A stretch of 7,302 bases of DNA from an uncultured Mediterranea sp. (lineage in GTDB: Bacteria > Bacteroidota > Bacteroidia > Bacteroidales > Bacteroidaceae), in NCBI GenBank assembly GCA_946007445.1, contig CAMGAL010000106.1:1-7302 (forward strand). Direction: 5' to 3'. The translations under genes and the position numbers were made by a program. The notes under the pieces were generated by a model that worked only from the letters and a program-made list of their open reading frames with translations, was not told the origin of the DNA and did not search any database. Of the stretch, positions 1-5,779 are shown piece by piece. Positions within the stretch are counted from its first letter, which is position 1; each line of letters starts with the position of its first letter.

Positions 1-838
1 AGATGTCCAACATGGCAGGGCTGAAGTGGTAGCCGTCGTACTGGAGCTTCAGCATCCGCTTCATCTCATCGACTTCTACCTTAAACTCCTCAGCCATCTG
101 CCGGATAGGCTCGGCAAACACCTCCTCCAGTTCCTCCTGCGTGATGCCACAAAGCGCTTCGTAACGCTCGTCCAGGCTGATGTCTTGATGTTGGTTGAAA
201 TCACTGAGTTCTCTTTGTTGCGAGGATTTGGTCACACCCGTCAGCATGACGAAGCGCAGATCGGCATCAGCGGCCTTGAAGGTGCTGTAGAAGCCTTTCA
301 AGATGTTGCGGTGCTCGTCCTCCAGGCGGATGAGGTTGCCCCACTCATCTTCAAAAGAGGTCTCGGTGTCGAGCACATCGAGTATAGGCTTGTCGTACTC
401 GTCAATCAGCACCACGGCACGCCGGCCTGTCTGTCGGTGAGCCTCTTGAAGCAACAGGGTAAAGCGCAGCCCCAAGTCTTGCTCCTTACCTGTCATACCA
501 TACTCCTGCTCCCAAACAGAGAGGTAGTGGCAGATGTGTTCCCTCAACGCACCCGCCTTCGTGAAGTTGCCTCCATTGAAATCCATGTGGAACACGGGAT
601 AGGTTTTCCACTCCTTCTCCAGCGCCTCGATGGCCAGTCCTTCGAACAGCTCCTTGTGACCCAAGAAGTAGTGCTTCAGGGTGGAGATAAGCAGGCTCTT
701 GCCGAACCGACGCGGGCGGCTCAGGAAGTAGATTGTTCCGTTGCAGACAAGGTCATAAATCAAAGCTGTCTTATCCACATAGACATAGCCTTCCTGACGA
801 ATCCGGTCAAAACTCTGTATTCCAATGGGGTACTTCAT
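1..838 (-). CDS. AAA-ATPase-like protein (PF09820 type), partial: 3' end outside window
   Basis: The minus strand reads open from the ATG at 838-836 to the window edge, giving 279 codons with no stop. The protein begins MKYPIGIQSFDRI and shows the AAA-ATPase-like pattern: VYVDKTALI (residues 19-27), a Walker-A-like SRPRRFGKSLL with Lys47 (40-50), a hydrophobic Walker-B-like AVVLIDEYD (141-149), TGVTK (200-204) and YDGYHFS (267-273). Members are usually about 500-550 residues and carry a C-terminal PD-(D/E)XK nuclease-like domain, so roughly half is missing here. The cellular role of the family is not established; many copies per genome are common in Bacteroidales. The start is supported by AAAGGA about 8 nt upstream and a -7 box at 865-872. 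Oddity: residues 205-211 (SSQQREL) differ from the FSxVSxF usually found after TGVTK. Family call is confident; function is unknown. Confidence 0.88.
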   Translation of the reverse strand, partial: MKYPIGIQSFDRIRQEGYVYVDKTALIYDLVCNGTIYFLSRPRRFGKSLLISTLKHYFLGHKELFEGLAIEALEKEWKTYPVFHMDFNGGNFTKAGALREHICHYLSVWEQEYGMTGKEQDLGLRFTLLLQEAHRQTGRRAVVLIDEYDKPILDVLDTETSFEDEWGNLIRLEDEHRNILKGFYSTFKAADADLRFVMLTGVTKSSQQRELSDFNQHQDISLDERYEALCGITQEELEEVFAEPIRQMAEEFKVEVDEMKRMLKLQYDGYHFSPAMLDI

Positions 839-864
839 AGCTGCGTCCTTTCTTGATTTGCGTA

Positions 865-872
865 CAAAGATA
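865..872 (-). promoter_or_regulatory. Candidate Bacteroidales -7 box for the AAA-ATPase-like gene
   Basis: On the minus strand this reads TATCTTTG, a match to the Bacteroidales sigma-ABfr -7 consensus TAnnTTTG. It ends 26 nt before the ATG at 838, the same spacing seen for fabI and the DUF4861 gene. No clean -33 TTTG is visible at the expected 19-21 nt upstream. The call rests on the -7 match and the spacing. Confidence 0.5.
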
Positions 873-943
873 GTGATTCCTTGCTGATTGACCATTGATT
901 TCCCGAATTTCTTCCTACAGAAGAGATTCGTCACATTCCTCCT

Positions 944-1648
944 TTATTTATAGAGTAGGAAGATGCAGGGTATCTTGGAGAGGTCGGGGGTGTGGCCTTG
1001 CCACTCTTGGATGGTGCGGGTACGGATGTACTGGTCGGGACAGGTGATGTGGGCGGCAATGCAGAGGCGCGTCTGCGGACGGCAGTTCTGGAGGATGTCG
1101 GCCAGCAACTTGTGGTTGCGATAGGGGGTCTCGATGAAGATTTGGGTCTGCTGTTCGGTGTAGATGCGCTGCTCGAGCAGCTTCAGACGCTTGATGCGGT
1201 CGGCCGATTCGATGGGCAGGTAGCCGTTGAAGGCAAAACTCTGGCCGTTGAAGCCGGAGGCCATGACGGAGAGGATGATGGAGGAGGGGCCTACGAGAGG
1301 GACGACCTGCAGTGCCTTGCGCTGGGCGATGGCCACGACGTCGGCGCCGGGGTCGGCTACGGCGGGGCATCCGGCTTCGGAGATGACACCCATGGGTTGT
1401 CCTTGCTCCAGGGGGCGAAGGTAGCCGGAGATGGCTTCGGGCTGGGTGTGCTTGTTCAGGGGATAGAAGGTGCAGTCGTCGATGGGGAAGGTGGGGTCTG
1501 TGGCTCGGAGGAAACGGCGGGCGGTGCGCACCTCCTCGACGATGAAGTGGCGGATGCCACTGATGACCTCCTTATTATAGGAAGGCAGTACCTGGGCGAT
1601 GGGAGTATCGCCCAGGGTAACCGGTATCAGATATAGTGCCGCTTGCAT
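944..1648 (-). CDS. SAM-dependent methyltransferase, TP-methylase / RsmI-like family
   Basis: A 234-residue protein of the tetrapyrrole-methylase fold (PF00590), closest in pattern to RsmI, which 2'-O-methylates a cytidine in 16S rRNA. Visible motifs are ALYLIPVTLGDTP at the N terminus (where RsmI has a TPIGNLGD-type loop), EEVRTARRFLR (38-48, like the RsmI ED-TRHTRKLL segment), the cofactor-binding VISEAGCPAVADPG (88-101), LVGPSSI (118-124), FNGYLP (140-145) and FIETPYRN (171-178). It is about 40-50 residues shorter than typical RsmI, and its N-terminal loop diverges (VTLGD for PIGNLGD). It therefore looks like the RsmI-related paralogue common in Bacteroidetes rather than RsmI itself, and I give no symbol. 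Its substrate is not predictable from the sequence. The ATG directly follows the fabI TAA with no intervening base, so it is probably translated by coupling from the fabI transcript. Confidence 0.88.
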   Translation of the reverse strand: MQAALYLIPVTLGDTPIAQVLPSYNKEVISGIRHFIVEEVRTARRFLRATDPTFPIDDCTFYPLNKHTQPEAISGYLRPLEQGQPMGVISEAGCPAVADPGADVVAIAQRKALQVVPLVGPSSIILSVMASGFNGQSFAFNGYLPIESADRIKRLKLLEQRIYTEQQTQIFIETPYRNHKLLADILQNCRPQTRLCIAAHITCPDQYIRTRTIQEWQGHTPDLSKIPCIFLLYK

Positions 1649-2506
1649 TTATCCGTAGATGATGTTGCCGTTGGCATCCTTGTATTCGTCGAGACCCTTC
1701 TCGTAGGTGGCCATGGCGCGAAGGCTCATGCCGACGCTGGAGAAACCGCCGTCGTGATAGAGGTTCTGCATGGTGACCTTGCGGGTGAGGTCGGAGAACA
1801 TCACGATGCAGTAGTCGGCACACTCGTCGGCCGAGGCATTGCCCAGAGGCGACATGCGGTTGGCGAAGTCGAAGAGCTTGTCCATGCCCTTCACGCCCGA
1901 TCCGGCGGTGGTCATGGTAGGCGACTGGGAGATGGTATTGACGCGGACGTGGTGTTCGCGGCCGTAGATGTAGCCGAAGCTGCGGGCGATGGACTCGAGC
2001 AGAGCCTTGGCATCAGCCATGTCGTTGTAGCCGTAGAAGGTGCGCTGGGCAGCCACATAACTCAGAGCCAGGATGGAGCCGTAGTCGGCAATGGCGTTCA
2101 TCTTCTTGGCGGCCTGTATCATCTTGTGGAATGAGACTGCCGAGATGTCCAGCGTCTTGGAGAGCATATCGTAGTCGAGGTCATCGTAGGTGCGCTTCTT
2201 GCGTACGTTGGGCGACATACCGATGGAGTGGAGTACAAAATCCACCTGTCCGCCCAAGACCTCCATGCTGCGGCGGAACACATTCTCCAGGTCTTCCACA
2301 CTGGTGGCATCGGCGGCGATGACTTCGCAATGAAGTTTCTCGGCCAGGGCCGACACTTCACCCATGCGCACGGCCACGGGCGTGTTGGAGAGGGTGATGA
2401 CCGCTCCCTCTTCTACTGCTTTTTCTGCTACTTTCCAGGCAATGGACTGCTCGTTCAGAGCACCGAAGATAATGCCTCTTTTTCCTTTCAACAAATTGTA
2501 ACTCAT
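1649..2506 (-). CDS. fabI: Enoyl-[acyl-carrier-protein] reductase (FabI type)
   Basis: A 285-residue short-chain dehydrogenase that performs the last reductive step of each type II fatty-acid elongation cycle, reducing trans-2-enoyl-ACP with NAD(P)H in the cytoplasm. The nucleotide-binding start is GIIFGALNEQSIAW (11-24), the FabI variant of the glycine-rich loop. VLHSIGMSP (91-99) follows. The catalytic set is Tyr150 (LSY), Tyr160 and Lys167 in GYNDMADAK, the Y-x6-K spacing of FabI, offset by four from E. coli Tyr146/Tyr156/Lys163. The frame stays open 46 codons upstream to 2644, but that extension crosses the -7 box and has no family similarity. The start at 2506 (MSYNLLKGKRG) matches the usual FabI N terminus. 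It heads a two-gene unit with the methyltransferase at 944-1648. FabI is the triclosan target in many bacteria; nothing here indicates resistance. Confidence 0.95.
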   Translation of the reverse strand: MSYNLLKGKRGIIFGALNEQSIAWKVAEKAVEEGAVITLSNTPVAVRMGEVSALAEKLHCEVIAADATSVEDLENVFRRSMEVLGGQVDFVLHSIGMSPNVRKKRTYDDLDYDMLSKTLDISAVSFHKMIQAAKKMNAIADYGSILALSYVAAQRTFYGYNDMADAKALLESIARSFGYIYGREHHVRVNTISQSPTMTTAGSGVKGMDKLFDFANRMSPLGNASADECADYCIVMFSDLTRKVTMQNLYHDGGFSSVGMSLRAMATYEKGLDEYKDANGNIIYG

Positions 2507-2530
2507 ACCTATTGATATTGATTTCGAGCG

Positions 2531-2538
2531 CAAAGATA
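2531..2538 (-). promoter_or_regulatory. Candidate Bacteroidales -7 box for fabI
   Basis: The minus strand reads TATCTTTG, matching TAnnTTTG, and ends 24 nt before the fabI ATG at 2506. This predicts a short leader and argues against the longer start at 2644. No good -33 TTTG is seen at the expected distance. Confidence 0.55.
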
Positions 2539-2549
2539 GTGCAAATCTG

Positions 2550-2560
2550 CCGAATATCGG
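2550..2560. promoter_or_regulatory. Small palindrome CCGA-ATA-TCGG upstream of the fabI -7 box
   Basis: A perfect 4-bp inverted repeat with a 3-nt centre lies 11-22 bp upstream of the fabI -7 box, between the -7 and -33 positions. A repressor would be expected to bind there. It is short enough to arise by chance, and no regulator is assigned. Confidence 0.2.
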
Positions 2561-2644
2561 GGTAGAAAGCATGGAAAACCGTACAAAGCACAAAAAATCC
2601 ACCATTTCTGATGAATAATGCACATTCGTTTGGGAAGTCCGCAC

Positions 2645-2652
2645 TATTTTTG
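2645..2652 (+). promoter_or_regulatory. Possible -7 box facing the GH28 gene
   Basis: TATTTTTG on the plus strand fits TAnnTTTG. A TTTG at 2629-2632 lies upstream, but the 12-nt gap is shorter than the usual 19-21. If used, it would give a leader of about 145-150 nt that contains the AGGTTA repeats and the 2730-2763 hairpin. In an AT-rich intergenic region this match could be chance. Confidence 0.3.
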
Positions 2653-2692
2653 CACTCGGTAATTAAGAGGTTTTTTTCATAATATTTATTTA

Positions 2693-2709
2693 AGGTTAGA
2701 ATTAGGTTA
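2693..2709 (+). repeat. Direct repeat AGGTTA x2, 11-bp period
   Basis: AGGTTA occurs at 2693-2698 and again at 2704-2709, both preceded by TA or TT. A one-helical-turn spacing is typical of tandem regulator half-sites, but the repeat is only 6 bp and AT-rich. Confidence 0.25.
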
Positions 2710-2729
2710 ACTGAAACATGTATTATCTC

Positions 2730-2763
2730 TCTGCCGGACCACTCGTGAGAGCCGTCCGGCGGA
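2730..2763 (+). other. GC-rich 34-nt hairpin with GTGA tetraloop in the GH28 upstream region
   Basis: TCTGCCGGAC (2730-2739) pairs with GTCCGGCGGA (2754-2763) over 10 bp with one G-U wobble. A 2x2 internal loop (CA/CC) follows, then a 3-bp CTC/GAG stem closed by the GNRA-type loop GTGA (2745-2748). The surroundings are AT-rich, so the GC block stands out. No T-run follows on either strand, which makes a standard intrinsic terminator unlikely. It lies 43 nt before the GH28 ATG and may be a leader structure. In length and shape it also loosely resembles a group II intron domain V, but the AGC catalytic triad is not present. Confidence 0.5.
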
Positions 2764-2806
2764 AGGATAATCAAACAAAGAGTATTAACTATTTAAATTT
2801 AATATA

Positions 2807-3400
2807 ATGAATACATTGACCAAAAAACTTGGGTGCGCCATGCTGCTGGCCTTGCCGCTACTGACCGCTTGCCGCGTGAATGTGGAGCTGGACACCGACA
2901 CCGATTTCAAGGAGTACTTCACGAACCTGCCTTTTCAGATGGCTCCTGTGGAGCAACCCACTTTCCCCGACTATAGTGTCAGCATTGTAGACTTCGGTGC
3001 CAAAGGCGACGGAGTAACGCTCAATACGCAAGCTATCAACGAGGCCATCAAGCAGGTCAATGCCAAAGGCGGAGGCCAGGTGGTCATCCCCGAAGGGCTG
3101 TGGCTGACAGGTCCCATCGAGCTGCTGAGCAACGTCAATCTCCATACAGAGAAGAATGCGCTGGTGGTGTTCAGCGACGATTTCAACGATTATCCCATCA
3201 TCAAGACCTCGTTTGAGGGCATCGATACGCGCCGTTGCCAGTCGCCTATCTCGGCTCGCGGCGCGGAGAACATTGCCATCACGGGCCATGGCACTTTCGA
3301 TGGCTCGGGCGATAGCTGGCGCCCCGTGAAGAAGGGCAAGCTCACGCCGGGACAATGGAGTAGCCTGGTGGCTTCGGGTGGCGTGGTCGACGAAAAGTGA
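2807..3400 (+). CDS. GH28 N-terminal fragment with lipoprotein signal peptide
   Basis: A 197-residue open segment. Residues 1-21 form a lipoprotein signal (KK then a hydrophobic stretch ending LLTA) followed by Cys22, the expected lipidation site. FGAKGDG (63-69) is the Pectate_lyase_3-like entry motif of the beta-helix, and GHGTFDGSGDSWRP (160-173) is the conserved early strand of this GH28 group. The segment ends ...GGVVDEK at TGA and lacks every catalytic residue, so on its own it should have no hydrolase activity. The start at 2807 has an A/T-rich leader with no clear Shine-Dalgarno, normal for this group of bacteria. Confidence 0.7.
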   Translation: MNTLTKKLGCAMLLALPLLTACRVNVELDTDTDFKEYFTNLPFQMAPVEQPTFPDYSVSIVDFGAKGDGVTLNTQAINEAIKQVNAKGGGQVVIPEGLWLTGPIELLSNVNLHTEKNALVVFSDDFNDYPIIKTSFEGIDTRRCQSPISARGAENIAITGHGTFDGSGDSWRPVKKGKLTPGQWSSLVASGGVVDEK

Positions 3401-3427
3401 TCCATCAGGTAACCGACGTCCGGCTCG

Positions 3428-4411
3428 ATGAAGGCCGCCCAGGCGTGCAAGGACTTCAACAACCCTACCGGCATAGAGACCGATGAGGAGTGGAACGAAA
3501 TCCGCCCCTGGCTGCGCCCGGTACTGCTCAACCTGGTAGGTTGCAAGCGCGTGCTGCTGCAGGATGCCACGTTCAAGAACTCACCCAGCTGGTGCCTGCA
3601 TCCCCTGTCGTGTGAGAACATCACGCTCCATCGGGTCAAGGTGTTCAACCCCTGGTACTCGCAGAATGGCGATGCCCTCGACCTGGAGTCGTGCAACAAG
3701 GCCTTGATTGCCGATTGCATCTTTGATGCCGGCGACGATGCCATCTGCATCAAGTCGGGTAAGGATGAGGACGGCCGCCGCCGTGGCGAACCTTGCCAGA
3801 ATGTGGTGGTGCTGAACAATACCGTGCTGCATGGTCATGGCGGCTTCGTGGTAGGTAGCGAGATGTCAGGTGGCGTGAAGAACGTCTATGTGGCCAACTG
3901 CACCTTCCTCGGCACGGATGTAGGTCTGCGCTTCAAGAGCACCCGCGGCCGTGGCGGCGTGGTGGAAGGCATCTACATCGACCGCATCAACATGATAGAT
4001 ATCCCCCACGAGCCCCTGCTCTTCGACCTCTTCTATGGTGGCAAGGGTGCCGGCGAGGAGACAGAAGAGGAGTTGGCCGGACGCATGAAGGCTGCCATTC
4101 CTCCTGTCACCGAGGAGACACCTGCCTTCCGCAACATCCACATTTCCAACGTCAACTGCAAGGGTTCGGGACGTGCCATGTTCTTCAACGGACTGCCTGA
4201 AATGCCCATCGAGAACGTGACGGTGAAGAATGTGGTCATCAGTCAGGCCAAGTCGGGCATCGTCATCAGCCAGGCCAAGCAGGTGGAGCTGGAGAATGTA
4301 CGCATCGAGACAAAGGGCGACGAATTGCAGATTAAGAACACGACCGACCTGAAGGTCAACGGTCAGGTGTTCACCAACGAGACCTCAAAGGCTCAGCCTG
4401 TCGCTCTCTGA
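3428..4411 (+). CDS. GH28 catalytic fragment (downstream of the stop codons)
   Basis: A 327-residue open segment beginning at an internal Met (MKAAQACKDFNNP) that aligns with the middle of GH28 proteins rather than with a true N terminus. It holds all catalytic motifs (NGDALD, GDDAICIKSG, GHGGFVVGSEMSGG, GLRFKSTRGRGG) and the C-terminal coils. There is no signal peptide and no ribosome-binding site before 3428. Reinitiation 28 nt after the TGA is conceivable, but the product would be cytoplasmic and would lack the first helix turns. Read as part of the interrupted gene at 2807-4411. Confidence 0.65.
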   Translation: MKAAQACKDFNNPTGIETDEEWNEIRPWLRPVLLNLVGCKRVLLQDATFKNSPSWCLHPLSCENITLHRVKVFNPWYSQNGDALDLESCNKALIADCIFDAGDDAICIKSGKDEDGRRRGEPCQNVVVLNNTVLHGHGGFVVGSEMSGGVKNVYVANCTFLGTDVGLRFKSTRGRGGVVEGIYIDRINMIDIPHEPLLFDLFYGGKGAGEETEEELAGRMKAAIPPVTEETPAFRNIHISNVNCKGSGRAMFFNGLPEMPIENVTVKNVVISQAKSGIVISQAKQVELENVRIETKGDELQIKNTTDLKVNGQVFTNETSKAQPVAL

Positions 4412-4432
4412 TTAGAGCTTATCATTGGGTAC

Positions 4433-4470
4433 AAGTTGAAAGTCGGACCTTTTTCCGGCTTTCAACTTTT
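4433..4470 (+). terminator. Intrinsic terminator after the GH28 gene
   Basis: AAGTTGAAAGTCGG (4433-4446) pairs with CCGGCTTTCAACTT (4455-4468) over 14 bp with a single G-U wobble. The loop is ACCTTTTT, and the 3' side continues as TTTTAGTTTTC. It begins 21 nt after the GH28 stop. The strong stem and U-rich tail support Rho-independent termination before the DUF4861 promoter. Confidence 0.85.
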
Positions 4471-4489
4471 AGTTTTCATAGATTTCATA

Positions 4490-4497
4490 TATCTTTG
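4490..4497 (+). promoter_or_regulatory. Bacteroidales -7 box for the DUF4861 gene
   Basis: TATCTTTG matches TAnnTTTG and ends 27 nt before the ATG at 4525. A partial -33 (TTTT at 4467-4470) lies 19 nt upstream, inside the tail of the terminator. The A-rich leader between 4498 and 4524 has no Shine-Dalgarno, typical of Bacteroidales. Confidence 0.6.
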
Positions 4498-4524
4498 CGA
4501 GAAATTCTCTAAAACAACACAACT

Positions 4525-5760
4525 ATGACAAGCAAATGGCTCCCCCTTATGATGGCTCTGTGGATGGTGGCTCCTGCGAAAGCACAGGCACAGGCTGTCG
4601 AGACTTCGCAAGTGACAATCACCGTCAGCAATCGTTGGAAAACCGACCGCAAGGATGCTCCCGTAGCCTTGCCGCTCGATGACCTGAAACCCGGCTTCCG
4701 TGTACGCTCGGCTGTGGTGATGGATGGTCAGACGGAGATACCCTCCCAATTGGACGACCTGGACGGCGACCTCAAGGCCGACGAACTGGCTTTCGTGCTG
4801 GACGTGCCGGCCCGCAGCAGCAAGAAGCTGACCGTGACCCTCTCCTCGGCGCGGAGCGAGAAGAAATATCCTGCTCGTGTCTATGCTTCGTTCCAGATAC
4901 GCGAGGCCAAGAAAAACAACCACCAGGCTGCCCAGTCGCTCACCGCGCCCGGCACCTGCAATGCCTCTAGGCTGGTGATACCTCATGGCCCCAGCTTCGA
5001 GTCGGAGCTGGTGGGCTATCGGATCTACTTCAACGAGAAGCAGACCATCGACCCCTACGGCAAGTTCAACAAGGGGCTTGAACTGGAAGAGAGTGGCTTC
5101 TACCCCAATGCCGACCAGCTGGCGCGTGGCTTTGGCGACGACGTGCTGATGGTGGGCAACAGCTGCGGCATCGGTGCCGTGAAGGGCTGGAACGGCCGCG
5201 AGGCTACCCACATCATGCCGGTGGCTTTCCGCACGGAGCGGATGCTGGCCTATGGGCCTGTCCGCACCATTGCCGAGGTGGAGGTGAAGGGCTGGGAATA
5301 CCAGGGACGCGAACTGACCATGACCCATCGCTACATCCTCTATGCCGGCCATCGCGACCTGCGCATCGAGACCCGATTCGACGAACCTCTGGGGGAAGAG
5401 ATTTTTTCCACGGGAGTGCAGAATATCATGGGTACGGAGACGGTGTCCGACTCCGACCACCAAGGACTCGTGGGCAGCTGGGGTCGCCATTGGCCGGTGA
5501 CTGACACCATCCACTATGCCAAGGAGACCGTGGGCATTGCCACCTATATCCCGCAGAAGTATGTGCGTCAGGAGGTGAAGGACAAGGACAACTTCCTCTA
5601 CACCATCGCCGCGCCGGGCAGCAAGGAGTTCCACCACTACACCATGTTCACCTCTTGCAAGGAGACCTTCGGCTATGGCACTCCCCAGAAGTGGTTTGCC
5701 TACATGCGTGAGTGGAAAGAGGAGCTGGAACACCCGGTAGAAGTCACGATTCTTCCTTGA
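4525..5760 (+). CDS. Secreted DUF4861-family protein
   Basis: A 411-residue protein with a Sec signal peptide: MTSK, a hydrophobic stretch, then APAKA with likely cleavage after residue 20, so it is predicted periplasmic or exported. The mature protein matches what I recall of DUF4861 (PF16153): an N-terminal strand-rich VTVSNxW / PVALPLDDL region, a DLDGDLKADELAFVLDVPA segment, and a core with FESELVGYRIYFNEKQTIDPYGK and GWNG motifs, then SWGRHWP and a C-terminal HHYTMFTSCKE / WFAYMREWKEEL region. The family often sits beside GH28, GH43, GH105 and pectin lyases in Bacteroidetes, as it does here. Its reaction is not known to me and I do not assign one. It has its own promoter directly behind the GH28 terminator, so it is not simply cotranscribed with GH28. 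Length is normal and the frame is intact. Confidence 0.85.
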   Translation: MTSKWLPLMMALWMVAPAKAQAQAVETSQVTITVSNRWKTDRKDAPVALPLDDLKPGFRVRSAVVMDGQTEIPSQLDDLDGDLKADELAFVLDVPARSSKKLTVTLSSARSEKKYPARVYASFQIREAKKNNHQAAQSLTAPGTCNASRLVIPHGPSFESELVGYRIYFNEKQTIDPYGKFNKGLELEESGFYPNADQLARGFGDDVLMVGNSCGIGAVKGWNGREATHIMPVAFRTERMLAYGPVRTIAEVEVKGWEYQGRELTMTHRYILYAGHRDLRIETRFDEPLGEEIFSTGVQNIMGTETVSDSDHQGLVGSWGRHWPVTDTIHYAKETVGIATYIPQKYVRQEVKDKDNFLYTIAAPGSKEFHHYTMFTSCKETFGYGTPQKWFAYMREWKEELEHPVEVTILP

Positions 5761-5779
5761 AGATTGAAAGTGAAATTTA

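Larger units (their letters stand above)
2807..4411 (+). pseudogene. GH28 polygalacturonase-like lipoprotein gene, interrupted by two in-frame stops
   Basis: The two open segments (2807-3400 and 3428-4411) lie in the same frame and together form one GH28 protein of about 534 residues, a normal family length. GH28 enzymes hydrolyse alpha-1,4-galacturonide bonds of pectin. Numbering straight through, the right-handed beta-helix catalytic motifs are all present: NGDALD (287-292, the NxD motif), GDDAICIKSG (from 309, Asp310/Asp311), GHGG with His344, and RFK (375-377) for the usual RIK. An N-terminal lipobox (LLTAC, Cys22) predicts a membrane-anchored enzyme, as in Bacteroidales pectin loci. The break is TGA at 3398-3400 and TAA at 3410-3412, with no frame change. 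GSIWYP would be restored by three single-base changes, matching the aromatic-rich VVDEK-x-WYP segment expected there. As it stands the gene should make only a truncated product, unless the break is a sequence error. Confidence 0.85.

Noticed and set aside
26..856. 276-codon plus-strand frame opposite the AAA-ATPase-like gene
   Set aside because: The opposite strand encodes clear ATPase motifs with a ribosome-binding site and promoter; the plus-strand product shows no recognisable motif.
839..943. Terminator between the methyltransferase and the ATPase-like gene
   Set aside because: Only a weak 5-bp stem (TCTTC/GAAGA near 910-925) is visible, with no U-tract in the direction of transcription.
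992..1636. 214-codon plus-strand frame opposite the methyltransferase
   Set aside because: Gly/Asp/Val-rich shadow of the methyltransferase gene with no domain signature.
2507..2644. 46-codon N-terminal extension of fabI
   Set aside because: The extension would cover the TATCTTTG box, has no similarity to FabI N termini, and MSYNLLKGKRG at 2506 is the standard start.
2730..2763. Hairpin as an intrinsic terminator
   Set aside because: There is no T-rich tract directly after the stem on either strand, and no gene ends nearby.
3398..3412. Stop-codon readthrough or selenocysteine/pyrrolysine recoding in GH28
   Set aside because: Both TGA and TAA occur within 15 nt, no single recoding mechanism handles both, and TGA and TAA serve as ordinary terminators of other genes in this window.
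4462..5733. Long open frame of 423 codons on the minus strand, antisense to DUF4861
   Set aside because: Its translation is rich in His, Val, Gly and Leu without family features, and it overlaps an intact secreted protein on the other strand. Long antisense frames are expected from the strong G/C third-position bias.
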